From Dugong dugon (taxonomy: Eukaryota; Chordata; Mammalia; Sirenia; Dugongidae): a stretch of DNA of 64,000 bases. The stretch is from positions 5,059,501 through 5,123,500 of the forward strand of contig CM057465.1 of assembly GCA_030035585.1 (NCBI GenBank). The letters run 5' to 3'. A program made the position numbers and the translations under genes. Below, piece after piece: positions 10,461 to 20,584 of the stretch. Position 1 is the stretch's first letter. The number at the start of each line of letters is the position of its first letter. The notes beneath the pieces are model-generated. The model did no database searches, was not told the DNA's origin, and saw nothing but the letters and a program-made list of their open reading frames with translations.

Positions 10461-11380
10461 TGGGCCAAAAAGCGGACCTGTGCGGGTGGAATGAATCATC
10501 CACAGAAGCCATGGCAGTAAGGTTTCCGGAAAAGTCTGGATTTGGATTTTCCACGTCAGGCCCTGAGCTCAATGAGAACGGAATCTGTGCAGAGGACCCT
10601 GTGGCGTGGCATGCCTGTGAGGACGCTTGGTTGGGCTGAGTAAACCACCTAGACCCATCGGGTCTCGGGCAGGCTGCTGGGTTGTCCTGTAAAGTGCTGT
10701 AAAGTGCCCATGTGTGCCCCAGGATTACTGGGTGTCCCAGGGGTGAAGGAACCTGTGCTTTACAAGGTAATGCTGTCATTGCCGTTGAGTCGGTTCTGAC
10801 TCGTGTGACAAAGGGGGTACGAAATCCCTTTAAAGTCAGAATTATTATTATTTTTAAATGACTATTTTTTAAAATTTTATTCTGGTGAAATGTATATAAC
10901 AAAACACTTGCCGTCTCAACTGTTTCACGTGCACGATTCAGTGTCATCAATTATGTTCGCTGTGCCACGCAACCACCACCACCATCCATTCGCCAGTGTT
11001 TCCATCACCCCAGCCAAAGCTCCACGCCCCTTCAGCAGCACCTCCCTGTTTCCCCTCCAAGTCAGAGTTTGGTTTAAGATGTCACCAGTTCGGCCTTGTT
11101 TTCAGGTGTATTTTTCAGAGGGACACGTTGCTGTGTCTGTGTCATAACAGATTCTGTTAATGACATGCCTTCATGGGGCAGTGACAGCGATGTGTCAGCA
11201 GTGGCTGTGGTATCTCTTTGCCATTACTGTTCACAGCATGGGGATGGGGGTGCAGAGACTTCTGGGGTGCGCTTTCCTCCCTGCTCACAGGCGGAGCAGC
11301 CACTGACTTTCTGCAAGCCAGCTCTGAGGAGCAAACGGGCTACCACAGTCACCCACCTTGCATGTCATGGAGTGCATTGT
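10461..11380. other. Intron 1 sequence; antisense L1-like end at 10855-11050
   Basis: Bases 10855-11050 (TTTATTCTGGTGAAATGTAT then AACAAAACACTTGCCGTCTC, and CCACCACCACCATCCATTCG) match a common antisense L1 3' UTR segment. A 45-base SINE tail relic sits at about 10772-10815. The rest is unassigned, without a credible gene. Confidence 0.45.
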
Positions 11381-11384
11381 CCAG

Positions 11385-11455
11385 GGAGGAAGACCCCCGA
11401 GTCCTCATCAGAAGACCCCTGAGTCCTCATCAGACGACCCCCGAGTCTTCATCAA
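11385..11455. repeat. Short tandem duplication, about 23-base unit
   Basis: Three imperfect copies of GAAGACCCCTGAGTCCTCATCA-like sequence, with small variation between units. Confidence 0.7.
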
Positions 11456-11847
11456 GAGCATCCCCACCCCCTCACCTCCCAGGGGGAGAGTGTGTTCATG
11501 CAATGACCCCAGCAGCCCCTTGCTTCCCTATCTCCTTGTTCTGTCCGCCCGTCTCCCCACAATCCAGCGGCGGCTTTCTGGTCAGCTGGCTGATGAGAGA
11601 AGAATTTGGGGGTCCTGCCTTCCAGAGTCTGTGAAGGTCCCCATCATCTGGGTTTGGCCTCCTTGTGGCCTGCCACGCCCAGGAGCTGTGATCACCCAGT
11701 CTGGAGGCCCATACCAGGTGGCCTGTCTTGACTTGAATAACCTGCCCACGACCCTCTCCTCCTGCGACTTTTGTGCGCATCAGGTGAAGCCTGCAGGTAG
11801 AGCTGGCAGGTAGAGTCGGCAGCCACCAGTGCCAGGCCCCTGAACGC

Positions 11848-11936
11848 TTCTCTCTCTCTCAATTTCTCTCTGGCTCAGTCTCTCTTTCTCTCTCTGTCTC
11901 TGCCCTCTCCCTCTCTGTCTGTCTGTCTCTCTTGTG
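11848..11936. repeat. Pyrimidine-rich low-complexity tract
   Basis: Long runs of CTCT and GTCT steps (TCTCTCTCTC, CTGTCTGTCTGTCTCTCTTG). Simple sequence only. Confidence 0.85.
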
Positions 11937-12396
11937 AGTGGCGAGAGCTGTGAGCTTAGGACAACCCCTAGTGTGCACTGTCCACCTGTGAGGTGTGACG
12001 GGGCATCCGAGTCACCCAGGGCTGGTAGTGCTGGCTGCCTGGAGGTGACTCTTCTGGCACAGGGATGTAGGCAGATTGACTGTTCACAGCTCTAGGTCCC
12101 ACTTCCCTCAAGAGGAAAGCAGGCCCGTCTCCTGCTCCTCATCTTACCCTTGTGCCTCAGGGCCTTTGCACTGGCTGTGCCCGTGGTTGGTAGTCTCAGG
12201 GCTTGTTCCCACACCTCCATCGAGTCCCCTGGCCCTGCTCACCCTGCTGCTTGCTCTAACAGGAGTTGTGGATGTTGATGTTATTGTGTAGTGATGTCAC
12301 CCTTCATCAGAATGGTAGCTACACGAGGGCAGGGCTTTGTGCATTCACACCCCCCTTCCCTGTCTAGAACGGTGTCTGCCCATAAACCAGCAGCCA

Positions 12397-12605
12397 GATC
12401 AAACCTATTGCCGTCGAGTCAACGCCGACTCATGGCGACCCCATGTGTGCAGAGTAGAACTGTGCTTCCTACGGGTTTCAGGGGCTGCTTTTTCAGAAGT
12501 AGATCACCAGGCCTTTTTTCCAAGGCATCTCTGGGTGGACTTGAACCTCCAGTCTCTCGGTTAGCAGCCGATCGTATTGACCAATTATACCACCCAGGGA
12601 CCTTT
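12397..12605 (-). repeat. tRNA-headed SINE, GGAGCA type
   Basis: First of the four antisense SINEs inside the L2. It is full length, ending in ACCACCCAGGGACC on the + strand. Confidence 0.85.
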
Positions 12606-12617
12606 CGTCCGCCACAT

Positions 12618-12722
12618 TGTTGTCCTTAGTTGGCGTTGAGTCAATTCCGACCATGGCGACTCCATGTGTGCAGCGTAGAACTACTGCATAGGGTTTTCAA
12701 GGCTGTGACTTTTCGGAAGCAG
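12618..12722 (-). repeat. tRNA-headed SINE, head missing
   Basis: Only the tail and body remain (GTTGTCCTTAGTTGGCGTTG to TTTCGGAAGCAGGTG). The B box and A box are lost. Confidence 0.75.
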
Positions 12723-12739
12723 GTGCCCACATAGAAAAG

Positions 12740-12938
12740 CCAAATCCATTGTTAAGTCAATTCTGACTCATAGCGGCCCTATAGGACAGAATAGAACTGT
12801 CTTATAGGGTTTCCAAGGCTGTAATCTTTATGGAAGCAGACTGCAACATCTTTCTCCCGTGGAGTGGCTGATGGGTTTGAACCACCAACCTTTTGGTTAG
12901 CAGCTGAACGCTTAAACCACTGTGTTGCCAGGGCTCCA
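12740..12938 (-). repeat. tRNA-headed SINE, GGGGCAG type
   Basis: A full-length antisense copy. TTTGGTTAGCAGCTGAACGC marks the anticodon-arm region. Confidence 0.87.
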
Positions 12939-12954
12939 GTTACCACATAAATAC

Positions 12955-13105
12955 AAACGTGTTGCCATTGAGTCAATTCTGACTCATAGTGACCCTATAG
13001 GACAGAGTAGAACTGCCCCCTAGGGTTTCCAAGGAGCAGCTTGTGGATTTGAACTGCCAACCTTTTGGTTAGCAGCCATGCTCTTAACCACTGCACCAGT
13101 CACCA
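12955..13105 (-). repeat. tRNA-headed SINE, short form
   Basis: It has the same internal deletion as at 5690: TAGGGTTTCCAAGGAGCAGC joins directly to the B-box region. Confidence 0.85.
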
Positions 13106-13145
13106 CATAGTGGACACTAAATAAACCTTGACTATGAACAGAAGC

Positions 13146-13795
13146 CGATGGCAGCTCTGGGCCTTCTCTGTGGCTTCTCAGGGTGACACTTAGATCTTTG
13201 TGACTCATTTTAAGGATTGAGATAAAACCATGATACACTTGCCATTTAAACTATCTGATAATTGAAGACCCTTCAAGAGAAAAAAGTACATCTTGAGATA
13301 TTTTGGGGTATGAGGATTTCAGTGGTTTTGTGCCTAGAATTACCTAGAAAGGTTAAGTAAGCCTCACATCCTGTCCCAGACATTAACTCAGCCCACAGAA
13401 ACCTATAGGGCTCCCACCAGGTGCCAGTGGGCCCTGCCAGCCCATCACCCTCTCCACCCCCACCCCTACCCCTGCTTGCTTCCTGTGGACCTCAGCTAAA
13501 GACCGTTAAACTGGTCTATGCACTTTTCCAAGAAAACATGCCTGGTACTGGCTTTCCTCTCCTGGTCTAATCTTTGGCCCTTTTACATCTGAGTGCACTT
13601 CTCTCCTTCCCTTTTATGTAAATCCACTTTACCTCCTCCTCCCTCTCCAGAAAGCATTTCCAGCTCACCTGGAAAGCAGATTATGACTTCGCTCCTTGTC
13701 ACACCAGCTAGCTGTTCTGACATTCGGAAGCTTTGGTGAGCCCTGTTGTGCAGGTAGCATAATTCCAAGTAGGGGCAAAATGTCCCTCAAGCCCA
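13146..13795. other. Intron 1 sequence without recognised feature
   Basis: Non-coding DNA. A C-rich segment (CCACCCCCACCCCTACCCCT) lies at about 13454-13475. No domain-bearing ORF on either strand. Confidence 0.4.
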
Positions 13796-13799
13796 TGCC

Positions 13800-15757
13800 T
13801 CACACTCTGCACAAACACTAACTCAAAATGTTTCAACGACTAAATATAAAATCCAAAATGGTAAAGCTCATGGAAGAAAAGACAGGGACAATGCTAAGAG
13901 CCCTAATACGTGGCATAAACAGAATACAAAACATTAACTAACAATGTACAAACACCAGAAGAGAAACTAGATAACTGGGAGCTCCTAAAAATCAAACATT
14001 TATGCTCATCCAAAGACTTCACCAAAACTGTGAAAAGACAACCTACAGTCTGGGAGAAAAAAATTTGGGCTACGACAAATCCGATCAGCGTCTAATCTCT
14101 AAAATCTACAAGAGACTGCAAAACCTCAACAACAAAAAGACAAATAACCCAATTTAAAAATGGGCAAAGGATATGAACAGGCATTTCACCAAAGAAGATA
14201 TTCAGGCAGCTACCAGATAAATGAGGAAATGCTCACGATCATTAGCCGTTAGAGACATGCAGATCCAAAGTACGATGAGATACCATCTCACCCCAACAGG
14301 GCGAGCATTAATCCAAAAAACACAAAATAATAAATGCTGGAGAGGCTGTGGAGGGACTGGAAGACTTATACACTGCTGGTGGGAATGTAAAATGGTACAA
14401 CCACTTTGGAAATCGATTTGACGCTTCCTTAAAAACTAAAAATAGAAGTAGCATACAATCCAGCAATCCCACTCCTTGGAATATATCCTAGAGAAATAAG
14501 AGCCATCACACGAATAGATATATGCACACCCATGTTCATTGCAACACTGTTCACGATAGGAAAAAGATGGAAACAACCTAGGTGCCTATCAGTGGACAAA
14601 TGGATAAACAAATTATGGTATATTCACACAATGGAACACTACACAAAGATAAAGAACAGTGATGAATCTGCAAAACATCTCATGACGTGGATGAATCTGG
14701 AAGGCATTATGCTGAGTGAAATTAGTCAGACACAAAAAGGACAAATACTGGATGAGACCACTATTATAAGAACTCAAGAAAAGTTTTAAACACAGAAGAA
14801 AACATTCTTTGATGATTACGAGGGTGGGGAGGGAGGGACAGAGGTATTCACTAATTAGTTAGTAAACAAGAATTATCTTAGGTGAAGGGAAGGACAACAC
14901 ACAATACAGGGGAAGTCAGCACGACTGGACTAAACCAAAAGCTAAGAAGTTTCCTGAGTACAGCCAAACACTTCAAGGGACAGAGTAGCAGGGGTGAGAG
15001 TCTAGGGACCATAGTTTCAGGGGACATTGAGGTCAATTGGCATAGCAAAGTTTATTAGGAAAGTGTTCTGCATCCTGTTTTGGTGAGTGACATCTGGGGT
15101 CTTAAAAGCTAGCGAGCAGTCATCTAAGATGCATCAATTGGTCCCAGTCCACCTTAGAGCAAGGGAGAGTGAGGAACACCAAAGACACAAGGAAAATATT
15201 TGCCCAAGAGACAGAAAGGGCCATGTAAACCAGAGACTGCATCAGCCTGAGACCAGAAGAACTAGATGGTGCCCAGCTACCACCAATGACTGCCCTGACA
15301 GAGAACACAACAGAGAGTCCCTGAGCAGGAAAAAAGTGGGGTGCAGAACTCAAATTCTAGTGAAAAGACCAGACTTAATGGTCTGACTGAGACTGGAGGG
15401 ACCCTGGAAAACGTGGCCCCTGGACTTTGTTAGAACAGAACTAAAACCATTCCCAAAGCCAACTCTTCAGACAAAGATTAGACTGAACTATGGGACATAA
15501 AATGATACTTGTGAAGAGAGTGCTTCTTAGCTCAAGTAGATACATGAGACGAAATGGGCAGCTCCTGTCTGGAGGCAAGATGAGAAAGCAGAAAGGGACA
15601 GAAGCTGGTTGAGTGGACACGGGAAATCCGGGGTAGAAAGGAAGAGTGTGCTGTCACAGTATAGGGAGAGCAACTAGGGTCACATAACAATGTGTGTATA
15701 AATGTTTGTACGAGAAACTAACTTGAACTATAAACTTTCACTTAAAGCACAATTAAA
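13800..15757 (+). mobile_element. L1 LINE, 3' end with long 3' UTR (second copy)
   Basis: Same subfamily as the copy at the left window edge. The ORF2 C-terminus is broken by a stop at about 14420 (PLWKSI then TGA) and by frame changes. The 3' UTR of about 960 bases ends in CAATTAAAAAAAAA. It retains an open 99-codon stretch at 15087-15386 that aligns in frame with the one in the first copy. Confidence 0.9.
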
Positions 15758-16480
15758 AAAAAATGTCCCTCCCATGGTCTCGGGGAACATCTGGCTCAAT
15801 TGGCATAACACAGTTTATAAAGACAGTGTTCTACATTCTACCTTGGTGAGTAGTGTGTGGGGTCTTAAAAGCCTGTGAGCGGCCATCTAAGACACTCCAC
15901 TGGTCTCATCCCTTTGGGAGCAAGGGAGAATGAAGAGAACAGGATACAAGGAAAAGATTAGTCCAAAGGACTAAGGGACCACAACTACCAAGGCCTCCAC
16001 CGGACTGAGTCCATTACAGCTAGATGGTGCCCGGCTACCACCACTTATTGCTCTGACCAGGATCACAACAGAGGGTTCTGGACAGAGCTGGAGAAGGATG
16101 TAGAACATAATTCTAACAAAAAAAACACCAGATTTACTGGCCTAAAGAAGACTGGAGAAACCCTGAGAATATGGCCCCCAGACACCCTTTTAGCTCAGTG
16201 GTGAAGTTATCTCTGAGGTTCACTGTTCAGCCGGGGAGTGGACAGCCCCATAAAACAAAATGGGACTAATGAGGTACAGTAGTCTGGTGACAAGGGCCAG
16301 AAAGCAGAAGGGGACAAGGAAGCTGGTGATAGAGAACCCAAGGTTGAGTAAGGATATTGTTGATGTGTTGTGAGATTGTTGACCATTGTCATAGGTCAAC
16401 ATTTGTAGTTTAACTGTTAAATGAGAAACTATTTTGTTCTATAAGCCTTCATCTTAAGTGAGAATAGCAGCACAATTGGA
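15758..16480 (+). mobile_element. Related older L1 3' UTR
   Basis: GGTCTCGGGGAACATCTGGC begins a second, more diverged version of the same 3' UTR (AGCTAGATGGTGCCCGGCTA, AACTATTTTGTTCTATAAGC). It lies head to tail after the younger copy, so the younger element inserted into or beside its relative. Confidence 0.8.
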
Positions 16481-16707
16481 AGAGCATAGTCGATGTCACT
16501 GAACTGTGCATGTGGAAATTTTTGAAATGGTGTATCTTTGGCTATGTGTATTTTCACCAAAAAAAAAAAAGGTCGAGAAGGGAGAGGGTTGACATGTTGT
16601 GGGGTGGTTAACCAATGTCATAAAACAACATGTATACTACTTTTTCATGAGAAACTATTTGTTCTGTAAGCCTTCACCTGAAGTACAATTAAAAAAAAAA
16701 AAAAAAA
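16481..16707 (+). mobile_element. Two L1 3' tails with poly(A)
   Basis: 16481-16570 has GATGTCACTGAACTGTGCAT and an A12 run. 16571-16707 has TTCATGAGAAACTATTTGTT then CTGTAAGCCTTCACCTGAAG and an A17 run. Each ends in its own poly(A). Confidence 0.7.
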
Positions 16708-16879
16708 GTCCCTCAAGGACAGGACAGTCTCGGAGAAGGCTTACCCCACCTGCAGCTGAATGGCAGTACAGGCTGGTACTGATGTCAGGGCCAAGGCGAA
16801 TGATGCTGGTGGCTCACGGGCATCACACACCTCGGGACTCATGCAGTCCCCTAAGCACCCCACCTGTGATGCTCCAGCT

Positions 16880-16980
16880 AATCCCCGAGTATCCCCATTT
16901 TACAGATGAGGCAGCCAAGGCTCACAGTAACGTGTCCAGGTTCACACAGCTGGGAGGGGCCAGAGCTGGGTTTTGGCCTC
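16880..16980 (-). repeat. MIR SINE, antisense
   Basis: CCCCATTTTACAGATGAGGC then AGGTTCACACAGCTGGGAG is the core and 3' part of MIR read backwards. Confidence 0.65.
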
Positions 16981-17377
16981 AGCAGGTTTGCCCCCGAGTT
17001 CACGCTGTTGCTTTGGCTGCTGTGAAGAGAGATGGAGAACTCGGGCTGGCCTTGGCTCCGGCACTGGGGAGAGGACAGCAGAGGAGGGCTGGTCCGCGGG
17101 CAGCCTTGGGCCCGCCACGGTGCCAGGCTCGCAGCTGGTGGGCAGGCCCAGCACACAGAGACGCATGCCGGCTGGTCAGGGGCACGGAAGAGCCTTCGGG
17201 GTGGGTCCCAGTGGGAGCAGCTGCTATCACCCAAGATGTGGCCCGGGAATGAAGAAGGCATCCATGGGCATGCAGGCAAGGCTCAGAGGCCACACTTGCT
17301 GGTTCAAATAACAGCAAGTTGTAATTGTCAGGGGCCTCATCTGAACATCATGAACTTCAGGGGCTCGCTGGGCTATG
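16981..17377. other. GC-rich intron 1 stretch without a gene
   Basis: Open frames of 70-217 codons overlap in four frames here, which is expected of GC-rich DNA. None resembles CERK exon 1 or any domain I recognise. Confidence 0.4.
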
Positions 17378-17500
17378 TTGTTGTTAGTTGCTGTCAAGTT
17401 GGCTCTGAGTAATGGTGACCTCACGTACAGGAGCATGAAATGTTGCCCGGTCCCGCCCCATCTCCATGATCGATGGTATGGGTGAGCCTATCATAGTGAG
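17378..17500 (-). mobile_element. RTE 3' terminus, antisense, truncated
   Basis: GTTGTTGTTAGTTGCTGTCA then AGTTGGCTCTGAGTAATGGT, followed by CCCGGTCCCGCCCCATCTCC. Confidence 0.7.
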
Positions 17501-17841
17501 GCTATACTCAGAGTTTGATATTTTGTTATTAAAGTAAACCACGAAGAAGAAAGGGTGGCCAGAGCACACTTCCTTATTCAGGTAGACCAGTAAACAGCAG
17601 TTTCCTGACACACAGTGTCTGCTGAGTCTGACAGGACCTGCTGCATGTCTTTTGGGCAAGTAACCTTGGGCAGGACAGGCTCTGGAGCCTCTCAGAGCTT
17701 GTAAAAAGTCGATAAGGAGCTATGTTGGTTTGTTTTCAGTGATAGAAATCTGATTTCGCTTTAGCGTCTCGGGCCAGGCTTGACAGGGTAAGATCACTGT
17801 GGTTAAGGGGCAGAGATTTCATCTGTCATCCACGTGGTCAG

Positions 17842-17900
17842 TGTAACCGCATAGGGTCGCTGTGAGCCGGAACCGACTCGACGGCACCTAATAACAACAG
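17842..17900 (+). mobile_element. RTE/SINE tail relic
   Basis: Only the shared tail is left: CATAGGGTCGCTGTGAGCCG then GAACCGACTCGACGGCACCT and AATAACAACAG. It cannot be assigned to LINE or SINE. Confidence 0.65.
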
Positions 17901-18269
17901 CATTCCCTCCCTACGACAGACAGTAGGCAGTGGCCTTCACACGGATAGTTTTTGTCTGACTTGTTTGCACAGCAAGTTTTTTTGTGTGTTTTGGTTTTGA
18001 ACGGCAGCCAACACTCTAAAATCTAGAGATTTCACATAAAATCCACACTTGCAGTGTGTCCCTGCATGACAATACCTGCTACCTCTTCGGTAGGTGAGTG
18101 GGACAGGTGGTGGTCACGTGGCCTTGTCTCTCTTACCGCCTTCGAGCCACCCGCCGCCTGCCTTGTCCCGGAGCTTGGAGGACGCGCCTCCTCCCGTCCA
18201 TTCCGAATGGTCCTATTTTGGAAACATTATACTCCAGGACTAATTTCCCATTTCTGTCGAGTTTACAGA

Positions 18270-18660
18270 TCTGTTGCTGTTGTTGCTGTCAAGTCGGCTC
18301 TGACTCATGGTGACCCCATGTAAAATAGATTGAAAGGTTTCTTGGTTCTGCCAGGTCGCTGGTCTGCTGGAGACCATTGTTGTCACCACTGTGTATTGGA
18401 GTGCCTTGTAACTTGAGGGCTCGCCTTCCAGCACTATATAGGACAACGTTCTGTTGTGTTCCATAGGGTTGTCATTGGGTAATTTTCAAAATTAGATCTC
18501 CAGGCCTTTCTTCCTAGTCTGCCTTACTCTGGAAGCTCTGCTGAAACCTGTCCTCCATGGGTGACCCTGCTGGTATTTGAAATACTAGTGGCATAGCTTC
18601 CAGCTTCACAGCAACATACAAGCCACTGCAGTAGGACAAACTGACAGACACAGGGTGGAA
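18270..18660 (-). mobile_element. Non-autonomous RTE: 5' end fused to 3' end
   Basis: Read on the minus strand, an RTE 5' leader (GTCAGTTTGTCCTACTGCAG, ATGTTGCTGTGAAGCTGGAA, GACAGGTTTCAGCAGAGCTT) is followed at about 18410 by the RTE 3' end and its GACTTGACAGCAACAACAGC tail, with no ORF between. The same join is found in the element at 27062-27460. Confidence 0.72.
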
Positions 18661-20010
18661 AGATCTATTACGGGTAACTAGGAACATTATGGTGTTAGAA
18701 GATGCTTTCTTTATCAGAAAAAACCATTGAGAATTACCTGGGGTTGAACAGGGGAGCCGGGGAAGTAGTTTGTAGATTTGCATGTTTGGGACTGAAATTA
18801 AGTTATTTAATATCTCACACTTGAAGAGAGATTGAAAACTGATTGGATTTATGTTTTGCCCTCAAAATGCCCTTTGTTCTCATGAGAAATCAACTTTCTT
18901 CCCTCCTTTTCCTCTTCTGAGTTGAGACTGCAGTTGTAAATGATGCTGCCCCGTCCAGCCCCTAAAGTCACGGGAGAGCCGGCACAAGAAGGGCCCAGGC
19001 AGCCGCTGGCCATCCGTTTTATTCAGAGCGGGGTTTGAGCGGAATGCGGCAGCGTGGACACCTGAGTGTGTGTGGGGCTGGGGGGGCAGGCCCCCCGGCT
19101 GTTAGGAGGGAGCACAGGCCACCAGTAACACAGGGCCATGGTGTGGGGTGGCCCTGAAACACACCAGTCAGTGCCTCCATTTCCTCGTCTATAATTGCAG
19201 ACGGGTCCCCAGAGGTTCGTCTATGCAAAGCGCTCAGGCAGGGCCACAGTGGCCTGTAGGGTGCTGGGTAAGGCCCAGCAGACCGGCTGGCCCACACTCT
19301 GCCCACCTAGAGGCCGTGAGTGTGGCCACCTTCTTCCTGGGTCACAGCCTCACACTGTTACTCATTGGGTTTGAGGCAGGGACCTGCCTTGACCACTGTT
19401 TTCCCATGTACTAGACCAAGTGGCCACGTGGTGGACGTTACTACGTGATTGTTGATTTGACTCTTGGGCGTGTAAACTGGCAGGCTCTTGTCCCGTCTTG
19501 TTTTCAAACTGAAGCAGGTGCTGATGAACTTGAGGGGTAACCCCAGCCATCAGGTGGTCTGCAAAGCCACTCCAGCATTCCAGGGGGCTTCCCTTGGGGA
19601 TGCTCTTAGCAGCAGGGGAACAGCACTCATTACCACCCTGACAGACCTGGGTGCCCTGCCTGGAGAGGTAGCAGCTCAGCTCTGTACCCTGGACAGGATG
19701 TCGATGTACAGACAGACACACACAGCTGGTTGCAGAGGGAGGCTCGTGAGCAGGAAGGGGACAGGAGCAGTTTGACCCCTTTGATTGAGTTTGTCATCTG
19801 CGTGATATTTCTGTATTCTCCCAGGCAGTTGTGGGCAGAAGTACCCTTCTTCATCGTCATTTTCACGGGCAAGCTCACCTTCTGTCATTAGTGAAGGTTG
19901 GGTGTTCAGCAGTTTGTGATGGGTGTACCCAGGGGGCGTTTATGCTGCATGTGACCTGGCAGGAGTCAGCGTGCGCTGCAGACTCGAGACTCTGGGGCTA
20001 CCCCGCATGG
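18661..20010. other. Intron 1 sequence without recognised gene
   Basis: Mostly unique DNA. A G-run (GGGGCTGGGGGGGCAGG) occurs near 19075-19090. Open frames of 65-119 codons overlap each other on both strands with no domain. Confidence 0.4.
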
Positions 20011-20013
20011 TGG

Positions 20014-20226
20014 TCTGTACTGTCCTGAGCAGACAGCGCGTGCCCGAGTGTTTCTCCGTGGCCTTGCCGTCATCCCGCGGTAGTCTGCACTGCCCTGAGC
20101 AGATGGGGCATGCCCACGCGTTTCTCCGTGGACTGGCTGTCATCCCACGGTGGTCTGCACTGCCCTGAGCAGACGGGTTGGTCTGCACTGCCCTGAGCAG
20201 ATGGGGCGTGCCCATGTGTTTCCCTG
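20014..20226. repeat. Minisatellite, 70-base unit, upstream of exon 2
   Basis: Units start TCTGCACTGCCCTGAGCAGA and run to TCATCCCACGGTGG. There are two full units, a 28-base partial and a final 45-base partial. It ends 245 bases before CERK exon 2. Confidence 0.85.
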
Positions 20227-20470
20227 TTCAGCATACATTTGGTGATTCTGTTGGATAAAACACCCCATTTCCAATCACATTTGAGTTTCCTGTATTTATT
20301 TAACTCTGAATTTAAAAAATGACATATAACCTTACTTTTTACTTGTGGTTTTTTAAATGAGAATATTAAGACACAGTATTGCCAGCATTGTAGAGTTGGA
20401 TTCTTTAATTGGACATGAGCTGGACCTCTCTGATGAATTCATTAGACATAAGAGTGTGGTGTCTTTACAG

Positions 20471-20584
20471 ATGCCCGCTCCGTGCCTATTTCTGAGATCA
20501 TCACCGTTGAAGAATCAGACGTTAACGGGAAGCACTACACCAGTGGAAAATGGCAGAAAATGGAAAAGCCTCATGCTTTTACAG
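20471..20584 (+). CDS. CERK: CERK exon 2 (PH domain, residues 48-86)
   Basis: The exon opens with two bases completing an Asp codon begun in exon 1 and ends with the first base of a Val codon. The protein reads ...SVPISEIITVEESDVNG... followed by GKWQKMEKPHAFT, matching the middle of the CERK PH domain, which targets the enzyme to phosphoinositide-containing membranes and is needed for activity. The acceptor at 20469-20470 has a poor pyrimidine tract (purine-rich up to about 10 bases before AG). The donor is ACAG|GTAATA. A SINE on the opposite strand begins about 60 bases downstream of the donor. Confidence 0.97.

Larger units (their letters stand above)
12120..13145 (+). mobile_element. L2 LINE 3' end, split by four SINEs
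   Basis: 12120-12395 reads CTCAGGGCCTTTGCACTGGC ... CTACACGAGGGCAGGGCTTT ... CTAGAACGGTGTCTG, the ancient L2 3' end. The expected continuation (CACATAGTGGACACTAAATA then AACCTTGACTATGAAC) is found only at 13105-13145. The 700 bases between are four SINE copies. Confidence 0.75.

Noticed and set aside
10237..10950. 237-codon minus-strand frame
   Set aside because: It runs through a SINE and an antisense L1 segment; the C-terminal part is translated SINE.
16599..17317. GC-rich frames (217 codons + strand and others) as a candidate CERK exon 1 or another gene
   Set aside because: No similarity to the known CERK N-terminus, no CpG-island-like promoter, and frames open in four phases at once. 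It also begins in an L1 poly(A) tail.
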